64,000 bases of DNA from Gordius sp. MW1 (taxonomy: Eukaryota > Nematomorpha > Gordioida > Gordea > Gordiidae), in assembly GCA_964036665.1 (NCBI GenBank), contig OZ038526.1, forward strand, positions 36,890,001-36,954,000, read 5' to 3'. A program made the position numbers and the translations under genes. This document shows positions 23,801 to 35,202 of the stretch, piece by piece (position 1 is the stretch's first letter; every line of letters begins with the position of its first letter). The notes below the pieces were generated by a model that worked only from the letters and a program-made list of their open reading frames with translations, searched no databases and was not told the DNA's origin.

Positions 23801-24422
23801 CCCCCCCCTCCCCCCTTCTGAAGAATTCTATGAAAATTTGTGTTTACATATTATATGATATAAAACTTTTAAGCGCATCAACTATTTAACATTAAGTAGG
23901 GAAGACTTTAATAAAATCCAGTTTATTATATGTATATATAAAAATTAATAAGTGTGTGTTGGTGTTATTTAAGGTGGAAAATTTGGTGATGAAGGCCCTC
24001 TCATTGAAGTTGGTTAAAGGGTATATCGACGAAATTGACAAGAAAATATACATGAGTTGGGTTCAACCCCGTGTTTTGGGCCTCGATCAGGTAAGCATGT
24101 TCATCTCTCCTTTTCTCTCTCTCGTCAACTTTATTGATTAGACGTCTTCAATTTTCGATCCTTTAATTACGTCTCAGCTGATTTATATTTAATATAGACT
24201 AATTCGTTTTTTTTTTTGAAAATCGATTAAAATTATATTAACTCATACTTTTTGTAATCATATTTAATGCAAATTCGTTAAATATTAACTTATTATACGT
24301 CAATATTTACTTTTGTATAATAGATCGTGACTATGAACCAAATATTGGAGAAGTGGAGTGATGACATTAGAGGGGTGGAAAATATCCTTTATGAAAATGC
24401 CAAGGAAATTATACACGCTTGA
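20848..24422 (+). CDS. PSMD13: 26S proteasome non-ATPase regulatory subunit 13 (Rpn9), 12 exons
   Basis: Structural PCI-domain subunit of the 19S lid of the 26S proteasome (family knowledge); it acts in cytosol and nucleus. Exons read: 20848-20942, 20982-21060, 21097-21131, 21169-21224, 21260-21303, 21345-21431, 21468-21639, 21754-21833, 22269-22457, 23047-23127, 23974-24090, 24324-24422. They join in phase to 1134 nt, 377 residues, the usual length for the family (about 376). Landmarks that match the family in order are [10 protein letters not shown] near residue 30, [22 protein letters not shown]-like [45 protein letters not shown] (PCI winged helix), [18 protein letters not shown] and WVQPRVL near the C-terminus. 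All introns are GT-AG; five of the first six are 35-41 bp and the later ones reach about 0.9 kb. A MITE sits in the intron 22458-23046. The start is the first ATG in exon 1 and matches the family N-terminus. No disruption is seen. Confidence 0.95.
22717..22894. mobile_element. MITE, GGCTGGGTTTCATTTGGTCG inverted ends, in a PSMD13 intron
   Basis: 178 bp with near-perfect inverted ends (GGCTGGGTTTCATTTGGTCG and its complement) and a further internal pair around TAGTCGACC. It lies in PSMD13 intron 22458-23046. Related copies are at 32394-32534 and 39231-39375. Confidence 0.8.
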
Positions 24423-24834
24423 AGAAATTTTTTTCGTCCTTAATAATTGATATGTTTACGTATGTCAGTTTAGTTTGTGTTTAAAATATTAATTTCTGTT
24501 TTGTATTTTGATGTTATATATAAACAATGTGTTACGTTACTAGTCTTTACTATGAAACGATATTTCCAATGGTGACTCATTAGAAAAGGGCAAAACTACG
24601 ATTTTTTTATACGCACTAAGAATAATAGCTCTTATTAAATCGCCATATAGGTTTTACGTTTCTAAAAATCCCCATGTTAGGTGAAATTTTATAACTAAGG
24701 AAGTTGATCTTGTAAATCTTTATTAATGATATTTTTATGGTTATTATAGAGATGTTTCTAACCTTCAAACGTGTTATTGTGTTAATTTTCCATAAAACCA
24801 CCGTTCATTCGTTTTACTACGTTAGTGTCCTTAT

Positions 24835-25443
24835 TAGAGCCCTCCGGTCCGAGCCCGATATGCTTTTTGTATTTTAGGCCGAGGCCGTGCCCAAACCCCG
24901 CCCGATTTTTAAAAATAAACTGAGCAAATTTTACATTTGAAGCTTATTTTATTTATAAACATATAAAATATTATTGTTATTTATCGTAATTTAAAAAGTT
25001 GATAAGTCTTGGGAGAATTATATAACTAATATATTAACGTATTAATCAAATAAATTTTATTTAACGGTTTAAATTAATAAAGATTTATGAAGTATTTACT
25101 TATTATCTTTAGAGTTCTATTGGCTACTATGTTACTTGATTGAAATTCGAAATCATGATTAAAAATTATTATTGACAAGGGGCCATTTGAAAGATACAAT
25201 ATATACTCTAAGATAATTATTTTTTCATTTTACTTGTTTTATTTGAGTTATAGCGCGTTTTTATATTTTTTAGTCGTGTATGTAATTTTTTGTATATCAT
25301 CTAAAATTATCAAATAAAACAATTAAAATGAAAAAAAAAGATGTTTATTTTAATGATTTCTTTAAATCATTTAGTTTGTGTGGGTTCGGGTCGGGCCTTT
25401 AAATTTTGTTCATCGAGTTTCAGGCGGCCTGTGCAGGGCTCTG
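24835..25443. mobile_element. hAT-like non-autonomous element
   Basis: The ends TAGAGCCCTCCGG and TGCAGGGCTCTG are flanked by GTCCTTAT and GTCTTAAT (a diverged 8-bp duplication). Inside the right end is GGTTCGGGTCGGGCC, similar to the iterons of 314-1392. The rest is AT-rich and non-coding. Confidence 0.6.
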
Positions 25444-26206
25444 GTCTTAATAAGTGAGGCTCAAAATAGCTGTGTCTTTATAGAGGCGTCATCATTTTCA
25501 AAGCTTAAACAATCTAATCTGCTTGATGCAAAATATTAAGGAATTTTGTCGTGTATTCATACTAATATGTTTATTTAATAAGGCAGAACTGTTTTTGGGC
25601 TCGTGAGATATGAATCGCATGTTAATACACAACCTTAAATGTGTTTAAAAACAAAAAATATCGAAATCCATTTTTAGGAGCATTTAAATTGACAGGAATA
25701 CATATTATCTATCAACTCATGATCCGTTATTAATGGTTCAGATTACGTAAACATTTAGAAAGCAGATATATATTAAATGGTGTAACCTAAAATTTATGAT
25801 ACGATATATGTAAGGTAATTTGCGTTGGGTAAAAGCTTTAATAAATATTTATTTGTCACGCATTTTTTATAATTATGACATAAAAACAGTAATTTTTTAA
25901 TACCTTACAAACGAATTTTAAAAGGGTAATTTTCTGGTCACAAAACAAAATTTAGTCGATAGGATACCTTATAAAGCATGTCAACATCCTTAGGCAGTAT
26001 TTCTAAAAACACGGGCCTAAGCCATTTTTAGATAATTTAGAGAGATTACAAATGGCAGATTGTTTAGTTATATAAGGGAATATCCCCATTTTAAAGGGTG
26101 CCTGGTTTCCCCTTTTAATCTTTAATGTAAATTATGCCACGTTCTCACTTTTACAAACATAAAACCTATTTTTAGAAAACGACTTATTATAATCTTCACA
26201 TTAATC
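25444..26206. other. Gene-less AT-rich interval
   Basis: No element ends, RNA gene or exon-like frame recognised. Confidence 0.4.
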
Positions 26207-26413
26207 GTGAAAAACTTTGCTTTGTACCTCAATATATATATTACTATTGTTATGCTAAATTCCATATATTCGACAGGTGACGCAAAGTTTAACTTGTATG
26301 TTATAATTTTAAAACATTTTAATTGTTTCTTAATTTATTTTATTTCTCAAAAACTTTCTTTTTGCTTAGCCATCGCAGTGATTAAATTGGGTCGAAGTAA
26401 GTTTGATTTATGA
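26207..26413 (+). pseudogene. Signal-peptide exon pair resembling that at 8.1 kb, no ATG
   Basis: The frame begins at GTG (no in-frame ATG upstream before an acceptor-like TTTTAG at about 26176) with KNFALYLNIYITIVMLNSIYS, a signal-peptide-like stretch. It ends at a possible donor ACAG|GTGACG (26277-26278). An acceptor GCTTAG near 26370 leads into AIAVIKLGRS and a donor-like GAA|GTAAGT, the same phase and length as exon 2 of the 8.1-kb candidate. The frame is also open straight through to a stop at 26413. It may be a paralogue with a decayed start, a gene with an unseen first exon, or chance. Confidence 0.25.
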
Positions 26414-26504
26414 AAACAAAATTTTATTATTTTTTAACTACTTAAATTTACAGTAGATTTGATTCTGTTATTACAAACTTTAATTATAATATATCATAGG
26501 TCAT

Positions 26505-28713
26505 CTTCTTCTTTATCGTGTTGAAAATCCCACAGACGTGGGGTAAGTTTTCAGCAGCCTCTTCCATCTGAGTCGCGTAAATGCCATCCCAATTTCCATC
26601 TGTTTGACGTCCATATCCTTTTCGACCAGTCGTTTCCAGGTGGCACGTGGTCTGCCCCTTCCTCTTCTTCCAGGCACGTCCATCTCCAGCGTTCGCCGTG
26701 TGACATCGTCCTCGTCTCTTCGTAATACATGGCTGTACCACCGAAGTCGATTTTCTCTTAAGAAGTCCTTCGTCGCTTGTATACCCATCTTTGTCATCAA
26801 GGATTCGTTCGTCCTGCGATCCAGCTTGGTGTAGCCTAAGCTCCATCGCACCATTCTCATTTCCGTGACTTGCAAGAGTTTCTCCTCCGCGGTGGTTACA
26901 GCCCATGTTTCGCTCCCGTAAAGCAAGACCGGTCGCACGATGGTTTTGTACGCCTTGCTTTTCAACCAAATTGGTATCTTTTTGTCACACATGACACCGG
27001 AGATGCTGCGCCACTTGAGCCATGCTTTCTTGATCCGAGAATGGACTTCGGCGGTACATCCTCCCTCTTGATGTAATAGCGAGCCAAGATATGTGAACTT
27101 ATCAACCTCCGTGTACATTGGACCGTCATTTTTGTGCATTTGCGGACTACCGCCCATCGTTTGCATGTAAACCGTTTTCTTCTCGCTGACCTTTAACCCG
27201 AATTCCGAAAAACGTTCTGACCATTTTTTCGCGTGATGAAAAACCCCTTCTCTTGTTTCATCGCATAGGACAATACCATCGGCATATAGCATAGTCCAAG
27301 GGGCTGGCTTGAGCAAGTCCTTTGTTATTGTATCCATAATTAGATTAAACAAGAATGGGCTTAACGCTGACCCTTGATGTAGTCCAATCATTATTCGGAA
27401 GGGTTTCGTTTCTCCTACGGTAGTCCTAACAGATGCAACCGCGCCATTATACATTTCCTTGATAAGTCGAACATATCCTTCGGGTATATTTCTGGCTCTA
27501 AGGGACCACCATATTAAGTCTCTCGGAACCGTATCGTAGGCTTTTCTAAATCGATCAAGACCATGTGTAAATTTTTTCTTATGTCGCCATATTTTTCCAT
27601 CGTCTGCTTCAACGCAAAGATTGGATCCATCGTTGATTTACCGGCCACGAATCCAAACTGATTAGGCGAGAGGCATACTTCGTCATTGAGCCTTTTCACT
27701 AGCACCCTTTCTAGTAGTTTTAGTGGGTGGCAGGTCAACTTGATACCTTTAAAGCTGCCACATTCCTGCGCGTCTCCTTTGCCTTTGTATATGGGTATGC
27801 TCGTACTTTCCCTCCATTGGTCAGGGATACGACTCTCATACAGCAGAGCGTTAAATAGGCCTGTCATTATGTCGATTCCTTCTCCTTTGCACCCAAGCCA
27901 AGCTTCGATCGGTAAATCATCGGGACCTAGCGCTTTCCCTTTCCGCATCTTCGTTAGTTGCGCTCCTACTTCATAAGCCTGCAATGGTAAAACCAAGTTC
28001 GAGTTCGATTCCACCCTCTCTAGCGGTCTTCTATCATTCGTTTTGTTCATCATATTTTGGAAATAATCTTTCCATCTTTTGATGACTTCCTTCGGTTTGC
28101 ACAACGTTCGTCCCTCTTCACTTTTAATGACTTTTAGTGTCCCGACATCTCGACTTTTTTTCTCCCTAATCTTTGCGAGTTTATACATGACTATGTCGCC
28201 GCCCTTGGTATTGAGCTTGTTTGCCATTTCGGTGTAAGCCTCGTTCTTCGCTATCGCAACCGCTATCTTAGCTTTGCGTTTCCCTTCACGATATGCCACG
28301 TAGTCTTCTCCTTTCTTCGTTTTGTACCATCGTAGGTACAACGCCTTCTTTTCTTCTATAGCCTCTTTGACCGAGTCATTAACGGTGTCCCACCTTTTGT
28401 TAATGTCGCCCCCCAAGTCTGCAACCTTCAAGAGCGGAGTTGCTCGAGCGTGAAATATTTCATTTGCACGATCATCCTTAAGCTTTTCGTATTTTGTCCT
28501 TAGTGTGTAGACTTTTCTCCTTTCGGGAAAAATCTTTCTTGCTATATCGAGGACAACTGGCCGATGTTGTTTGGCGATTTCTTCCCCCGGTATAACCTTG
28601 CAATCTTTAACTTGCCACAAATTTTTGCGCTTCACTAGGATATAGTCGACCTGTGTAAGGTGATCCTCACTGCTGTACGTCGCTAAATGTTCGGTACGCT
28701 TCTAAAAGAAGGT
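26505..28713 (-). mobile_element. RTE-type non-LTR retrotransposon, 5'-truncated
   Basis: Bounded by a 9-bp target duplication ATAGGTCAT (26496-26504 and 28714-28722). The 3' end on the minus strand finishes in GATAAAGAAGAAGATGA, a short repeat tail as in RTE elements rather than poly(A); the same GATAAAGAAGAAG tail occurs in the copy at 56.5 kb. Only the last part of the endonuclease domain remains at the 5' end. Confidence 0.85.
26513..28700 (-). pseudogene. RTE endonuclease/reverse transcriptase, frameshifted
   Basis: From 5' to 3': end of the APE endonuclease (LTQVDYILVKRKN, then QHRPVV), connector (KKSRDVGTLKVIKSEEG), RT with GPDDLPIEAW, YKGKGDAQECGSFKGIKLTC, AGKSTMDPIFALKQ, MVLIDLEK, then a one-base deletion at about 27543 shifting into AYDTVPRD (motif A continuation). 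It continues with GLHQGSALSPFLFNLIMD (motif B), MLYADGIVLCDE (motif C), TYLGSLLHQEGGC, MCDKKIPIWLKSKAYK, VLLYGSETWAVT, and ends near 26513. Motif C reads YADG where the family has YADD, so one of the catalytic aspartates is lost as well. Two independent lesions make it inactive. Confidence 0.85.
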
Positions 28714-28722
28714 ATAGGTCAT

Positions 28723-29539
28723 ACTATTATTAATTCTTGTATATGTAAAATAAAATAGGCGAAATATTGAGTGATCATTTGAGAGATTTTATAATAAATT
28801 TTCTTCCCTGGATCAGAGGTGATGCATATTTCATTTTAATATTAATAGTATATAGGATAATTTATGATGTTCTGAAACTATACTGGCTAAATGTCAATCT
28901 TTAAATAATTATACTTTAAAAATAATTACATATCATTATACTTTAATTCGAAAACTATTGACAATTTTAAGTAAATAATTCATCAAAAATATGCTTCATA
29001 CGTTGAAATTAGTTTATTGTAAATTTAAATAATATGATAAATGCCTTATGTTAATAATATATGCAAATAAATTTGTAACATTACACACAAACACTTTGAA
29101 TGAAGTACAAAAATTTGACCCAAACATCTAATACACATATACATGGAGGGAAAGGCAGAGAAATTTAACTCTTTTACATAGCTAACGTGTTTATGACTAA
29201 AATTTTGAAAAACTACCATTTTTCCTTAGTCAATATTGCTTCTCATAATCCTCCTTAGGCCCATATGCAAACATAATTTAAGTATTTTGTCAGAAAAGTT
29301 ATGGGTACAAGCCTGCTTATACAATATAATAAATATCATTATAACAAGGTCAGTCCTTCACAATAGGCAAAAGTATTTGAATTGCAAAATTCTGTTAATA
29401 TATTTGCTGCTGGCATATTGCGACAATAATAGCATTTTTGCTAATTTTTACACATTGGAACTTCCAATACAATTTTATTTAAACTAAAATCAAGTTAAAA
29501 TAATTACTGTAATATAAAAATATATTAATACAAAAGCCT
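28723..29539. other. Gene-less AT-rich interval
   Basis: No supported feature. An 83-codon Ile/Leu-rich frame at 29236 has no codon or motif support. Confidence 0.4.
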
Positions 29540-30115
29540 TAAATATCATATTCCTGAAGAATATGAATTAAGATAAAAAAAAACTTTAAAGGAAGGGGAA
29601 TCATCAGGAATCTAATGTAATAATTGAGGAAAGTTATTGGGAGATGGTCGGGCTTAAAGCCTTTAAATAAAGATGAATTTACCGCTTTACATGGTCTTAT
29701 ATTTTATTTATATCCGAGAAACAAGAATAAATTAATAATTCATAATCAAACGATTTTCGCTACACTGTGCGTACATCGAATTCAATGACTCGTACAATAT
29801 TAATAAAGGGGGGAGAAATAACAAAATACGTATAAGCGCGTGGGGGGGGGGGGTTGTAAAGTAACACACGTATTGAAATTAAAGAAAGGAAAAGTGTCAC
29901 TATGAACTTAAGGTTACAGGAAAATGGGTTACTCAGTGAGTATGCCTCTGATAGGCAGATGTTATAAGATCAAAAGACCCGACAATGTTAAGAAATCAAA
30001 CAATAAATGAACTTTTGTAATTAATCGAATGAGTTACACTGTTTTACAAGGGGTTGGAAGAACATGGGGGAAATTTAAATACATGAGTATCTAGAATATC
30101 TCCGGATACGACACC
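29540..30115. repeat. Diverged copy of the 16-20 kb repeat
   Basis: GAATATGAATTAAGA, AAGGAAGGGGAAT, ACGTATAAGCGCGTGGGGGG and CGGATACGACACCTT occur in the same order as in the 16250-19705 array but with many differences and deletions. No gene is seen. Confidence 0.55.
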
Positions 30116-30876
30116 TTAATAGACTAAATCGGAAAATTAGTTTAAATTTCTTAGTTAATGAATGACGATAAAAGTATTGTTTTAAAACACAATTGAGCAA
30201 AAGTGAAATTAAAACTTATTAGTTTCAATTTAGTTGTATTAAGACAAATATCACAACGTAAAAGCTTAAAGGCTGAAGTAAAAACAAGTTCCAATTTTTT
30301 CAAAATTATAAAACTATCAAAATGCTAAACACTAAAATTTTAAATTATGAGGCTTTATTTTTTAAAGGGGGGGGGGTGTTATGCTTTTAACTTTTAAGCT
30401 AATTTAACTACGCCCTGACTAGTCTTGTTATAAATCTTAGTACAAGCCATTGGCACCACTATTAGAATAGCAACTCATCATTATAATTAGCCTAAAAATT
30501 ATTCAAAAAAAATTTGTCATCCTTATAAAAAAATTTTGTTAAGTTTTTTTAAATATATTTTCCGTATCACAAATATACAAGACTCAAAAAAATGTAAAAA
30601 TTATACTTAAAGGTTTTAAGATATGAGATGAGTATATAAATTATGTTGATAAAACTTTTGATATAAAAAAATATTATTACAATAAACACAAATCAGAATT
30701 AATACATTGATTCGAAGACTTGAAAGTAAAGAATATTGGTATTCAATGACATGTAATTTTGATACATTTGACTACTTTCTTGAGATAAAAGTTTAACATC
30801 TATGTATTCAGTTGCCATTCAATCTAAATTATACTTGTATTTAAAATTATTCTCAATTCAGTTTCCAATCCTTAAA
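30116..30876. other. Upstream region of SUB1
   Basis: AT-rich with one G run near 30365. No TATA element or initiator can be singled out in this composition. Confidence 0.35.
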
Positions 30877-32695
30877 ATGCCATTGTCAACATCTGACACA
30901 GATTCGGGACCTGATGATGTATGCTTAACGATTTTCTTATTTGTCTTAAATATTGCTTTAAGTAGGATCTTAGTTAGTCTACTATTTGTTATCATTAATA
31001 TAATTAATTCAATTTTTATTATAAAATCTGCGTTCATATACAAGGTAGAGCCAATAAAGAAAAAGACTAAAACAGAAGTCAAAACCAAAGATTCAAAAGT
31101 TGTTGAAAATAAAGAACAAAAAACAGAGGAGATTTTGTTTCAAGTTAAAATGATTTATATTATATAACTATTCACTTCTAACATATTTATATAAGAAACC
31201 ATGTGTATCAAGAAATATATGGAGAATTGATTTTGCAGCAATTTCCTTTTCCAGATTTTTTATAAAGCTTATTTATTAATTCAAAGAGCTAAATTTATTT
31301 AAGCCCATGTTAACAAGAAAAATACTATTTTATGGATATTACTATTATATGAATAAAAAATTGAATTCTCTCTAACATTACCTTTAAGAATAAGTTAAGT
31401 TATAATGTCAGTGTGAATATTGTATCACATATTTATTAGCAAAAGGACAGGGTTTTCAATATAAAAATTTTTATATTAGACTTATTAAAATATAGGGCTT
31501 TTCCACCGGTCCTGTATACTATATTATATGTTAATGGCCTGATGGTTAACAAGCTTTGAATTTTTAAAAAATTAAGTTACATTTTTTATTTTTGTCATGA
31601 ATATAGGAGGCATTTATTATATATATCACAAAAATGTACTGCCTGAGAGATTTGACTTAAGACTTGTACACCTTTTACCCAGATTTTATAAAACCACCTT
31701 TATCTTTTCAAGGATGATAAAAAATTGTCCAGCCTTTGTTAAAATTCCTCCTGGACAAAATTTTCCTAAAAACAAACTTTAACCCTATATTTAAATTTTT
31801 TTTGTTGATTGTTTATCAATCAAAATTTAGTAAAACAATGGACCTGCCTAAAGCTTGAGCAAATTATCTGCCTTGATCTAAAATGTCATGTTTATAATTT
31901 AACATACTAATAGTTGGGAAAGATGCGATACGTAAATGTAACAGAATGGAGGGGCAAAGCAATGGTCAACATCAGAGAATACTACAATAACGATTCAGGT
32001 GAAATGAAGCCTGGAAAAAAGGGTGAGGAGGCCAAGCTATTATTATTATCCAACCTTTACTCATTTAATAATGTTAAAAATAGGGGCCTCTACTTGATTT
32101 CTAGCCTTAGAATTGTTGCATCACATTTTAACCTTAGGATAGAATATGTGAAATTTGTTATTTGATTCATTAATTATATAATTTTATACCAACCCTTACA
32201 ATTTCACTAGTTTAAATAATTTGCTAATTGACCTCCAGATTTTAGAGGCAGTCGGAATTTAGTTGTGCTTAAGGTTTGAGTGTCATACTTTTTTGCTCAT
32301 TTGAAAGTTACCATTGAAAAATACACACAACACAGTTTAGATAGTGTAATCCTAGGGGTTATTAATAAATGTTAATTGTAATGTTGTAAAAATGGCTGGG
32401 TTTTCTTTGGTTGAGCATGGGTTTAACCAAAACTAACGGTTAACTCTGCTCTCTTTCCTAATCTAAGAGGTTGATTAAGAAAAATAGACCAAAAACCATT
32501 TGGTCTATTTATGTTTAGGCAACTAAAACCCAGCTGTTTACTAGACTAGTGAATTGCTATCACTATTTGATTTGTTGTTAAAGAAATGTTTCTAAATATA
32601 TTTCCTTCTGTTTAGGCATATCACTTTCCCTTGACCAATGGACCAGGCTAAAGGAACATATCCATGATATTGATGAACTTATCAAAAAAACTTAG
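30877..32695 (+). CDS. SUB1: Transcriptional coactivator p15/PC4, 4 exons
   Basis: PC4 is a small nuclear single-stranded-DNA-binding coactivator of RNA polymerase II (family knowledge). Exons: 30877-30918, 31045-31143, 31914-32022, 32616-32695, total 330 nt and 109 residues (human is 127). Exon 1 encodes an acidic/Ser start (MPLSTSDTDSGPDD), exon 2 a Lys-rich linker ending in LFQ, and exon 3 the start of the PC4 domain: LGKMRYVNVTEWRGK, then IREYY and GEMKPGKKG. Exon 4 completes it with ISLSLDQW and HIHDIDELIKKT followed by TAG, which is where the family ends. Phases 0, 0 and 1 all agree. The third intron (32023-32615) carries a 141-bp MITE. An AATAAA lies about 120 bp past the stop. The gene is tail-to-tail with the minus-strand gene ending at 33316. 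The domain exons are certain; exon 1 is the weakest part because the N-terminus is poorly conserved. Confidence 0.92.
32394..32534. mobile_element. MITE, GGCTGGGTTT ends, in SUB1 intron 3
   Basis: GGCTGGGTTTTCTTTGGTTG at the left and CAACTAAAACCCAGC at the right, same family as 22717-22894 but shorter and more diverged. It is contained in the last SUB1 intron. Confidence 0.65.
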
Positions 32696-32817
32696 ATTTA
32701 TTATAATTATTTTGTCGAAAAATAATCTCTGTATTCTATCGTTAATGCAGCATTTGTTTATTATACCTAAATTTTCATGATAGCAGTTGTTGGTTTCTTG
32801 TTGAAACCTTTCTTTTG

Positions 32818-32823
32818 AATAAA
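32818..32823 (+). promoter_or_regulatory. Candidate polyadenylation signal of SUB1
   Basis: AATAAA lies 123 bp after the SUB1 stop codon. In DNA this AT-rich the hexamer is common, so position is the only support. Confidence 0.35.
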
Positions 32824-33227
32824 TTTTAAAACTAGTTGTGAAAGATTACCATAGAGTTTATGGTTAATCTTGTATACTATTTTGTTTTTTTTTTATTTAA
32901 ATGGGTTGGCAGGAAGAGATACTATATCAATTTTCTAAATTGATCCAAAACCACTATAAATGGTTGGCTAAGTTAAAAGCAAGTATCCTATCTTGCCTAA
33001 TGTTGTACATGTTATTTTGTAGTCGGCACATTTATCCACCCCTTCAAATCAGATGCTTTAATATGATAAAACTTCCCCAACTAGTTTTTATGGAAAAATG
33101 TAATTTCTTTAGTGGTCACTAAACAGACATGAATTGTTTTCCCCTTTATACATTATATTTTATTTATGTTATATATCTTAATCATTAAAGCAATTTAAAT
33201 TTAATAAACTAGTCACTTTTTTGTATG

Positions 33228-33233
33228 TTTATT
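33228..33233 (-). promoter_or_regulatory. Candidate polyadenylation signal of the 33.3-34.2 kb gene
   Basis: AATAAA on the minus strand, 83 bp beyond the stop codon of the gene at 33316-34217. The spacing is reasonable but the motif is weak evidence in AT-rich DNA. Confidence 0.35.
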
Positions 33234-33315
33234 GTAAACATTTAAAATTCGTAAAATAAAATATACATAAATACAATTAAAAACAGTTTAAATTACAAAT
33301 ACTGTGCAAGTCGTA

Positions 33316-34217
33316 TTATATGTTATAATTACATTCTAAAAAAAGGGGGCAATTAAAAAACAAAGGGTCTCTAATAGTGTCATTATGAGTTTTGTTGGTT
33401 TTTTTATGACTGCTAATTTTTGAATTAATATTTGATCTTAAATTGATGGAATAATTAAAAAGAGGATCAGAGTTTAAATCAATTGATTCTTCAAATATTT
33501 TAGAATATTGTAAGGATAGATCACAACCAAAATTAGAACATACTGATGAGGTTTCTGGTGATGTACAAATAGAAGCCCTCTTGTAAGGCTTATGCAAGGT
33601 TGAGGCTATAAAGTGTTTGTTCTTTTTCATGCCACCATTTTGAATTATCTTTTCTCTTTTTCTAGAATCTTTTGATATGGGACATGCATTTAAATTTAAA
33701 ATATGTAAAGGTTTGTTGATGTCAACTAGTGAAAAATCACTATCATAATTTAAAGAATAAAGATCTTCCTGGGGAAATCCGTGTAAATCATCTTTTGTTT
33801 TACTTAAAGATAAAGAATCAGGATTAGAAAAAATCTCACAGTCCTTGTTTTGTGAATTAGAAAAATCAGAGTTATTAAAGCTAGAATAACATGAATCTCT
33901 TGAATTATTATAGATATCACTAAATTTTTTAGATTTAGCTTTGCTGTTGTGTGTAACTGCTTTTGTAGAAGATCCTTTTGATGACTTTGCTATAATTACT
34001 ATATCATATATTATAATTGCTACTATTACTTAATTTGCAAATGGATAATTGATCATATGAAAACTCTGACGGATTTGAAATCCAATCACCCCATCTAGCG
34101 TCTAGAAAGAGCCATATTTGTGTTTAGTGTGAAATTTTAATTAACTTTAAATATAAAATTTGGTATAAAAAAATCTAACCTTGATCTAATATTTCTAGCG
34201 TGTCTAGTTTCACACAT
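33316..34217 (-). CDS. Unrecognised Ser/Asn/Lys-rich protein, 3 exons
   Basis: I do not recognise this protein. Exons read on the minus strand: 34217-34180, 34094-34030 and 33989-33316, joining in phase to 777 nt (258 residues) with GT-AG introns of 85 and 40 bp, the same size class as the PSMD13 introns. It starts MCETRHARNIRS, followed by RWGDWISNPSEFSYDQLSI across exon 2, the most ordered-looking part. The long last exon is rich in Ser, Asn, Lys and Asp, with phosphorylatable stretches and basic clusters such as KDSRKREK, and looks largely disordered. There is no signal peptide or membrane segment. An open frame of about 224 codons in the last exon in DNA this AT-rich supports real coding. 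It converges on SUB1 and starts 5 bp from a divergent ORF. Exon 1 and the exact acceptor of exon 3 (two choices, 9 nt apart) are less certain. Confidence 0.65.
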
Positions 34218-34222
34218 CCGAT

Positions 34223-34522
34223 ATGTTGCGATTCTTTTTCATACTTAAATTACAAAAATTACAATTAAATTATGCACAAAAATACTTTGTTTATAACATG
34301 GCGTATTCTAAAATTTATTCTATCTTCAAATGTTTTAAATTCGGCGGGTATTTTCATTCTCTGAAAATACAATCAACTAATTACATTGCAAACTGTTACG
34401 AGAATTTAAACGCTCGGACTAAGCAACTTTGGTGTAGGGACTGGGTCCCATTGACAAAAAATTTGATTTTCGTACGAATTATAAAGAAATACTCAGTAAT
34501 ATTGTTAATGCTGCGCTTTTAG
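34223..34522 (+). CDS. Hypothetical protein, 99 codons, divergent from the preceding gene
   Basis: An open frame starting 5 bp from the start of the minus-strand gene. It opens with a hydrophobic/basic stretch (MLRFFFILKLQKLQL) and has a second in-frame ATG (MAYSKIYSIFKC) about 25 codons in. It has no family landmark I recognise. Three Cys and several aromatic residues are seen in CYENL and LWCRDWVP. It could be a small mitochondrial or membrane-associated protein, or a chance ORF in the promoter region of its neighbour. No introns were identified. Confidence 0.3.
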   Translation: MLRFFFILKLQKLQLNYAQKYFVYNMAYSKIYSIFKCFKFGGYFHSLKIQSTNYIANCYENLNARTKQLWCRDWVPLTKNLIFVRIIKKYSVILLMLRF

Positions 34523-35202
34523 ATATAATTTATTATCTTAGTTATTATATGATTTAGATAAAATCAAATCCTAAGACACTTATCCAAATATTTCTCCCCT
34601 TATGTGTGGTTTGAATGAAAATAAATTTGATTCTTAATTATTTCTCTAACTTTTAAAATAAAGGGAAGATTAGACAAATCTTAGTAATAAAGGTAATTAT
34701 TAATAAAATTTTTTAAAGGCATTTAACAGGATTATTAAAACTCAATTGTTATTGTAATTTAATATTAAAACTACTAGAGAAGGGGATAGTAATAAACACA
34801 AAGAGTTAATATTCAAAGAAAATAATAATTTTATGAACTGTTTTGTGTGCTCCTTTCATGCCTGACTTTTAAGCATAGAAATCTATTTTCTTTAAAGGCT
34901 AAGTGTTATTTCTACAGTAGAGATTGCTAATTAACTTTAACTAAGAATTAATAATCCCCATGGTTATATAAATTGATTATTAAAGTCTATTTTTAAATGA
35001 ACATGACATAGCCAACTTTATTAAAGTAAATGTAGTTAGCATCGGCAGAATATTTTAAAGTTCCGACCTGCGAATGGCCTATAAACGTGCCGGGGGCTTT
35101 AAGGCAATCAAACAGGGCTGGGCTATAAGAGCATTGTTATGATTTTTGTATTTTAATGTCTAATAAATGGTGGGCATATGGTGCTTATAAAGTTTTATAA
35201 TT

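Noticed and set aside
26604-27976. Plus-strand open frames opposite the RTE element at 26.5-28.7 kb
   Set aside because: Antisense shadows of the reverse transcriptase, which is unmistakable on the minus strand. The same applies to 57095, 57806, 58273 and 58980.
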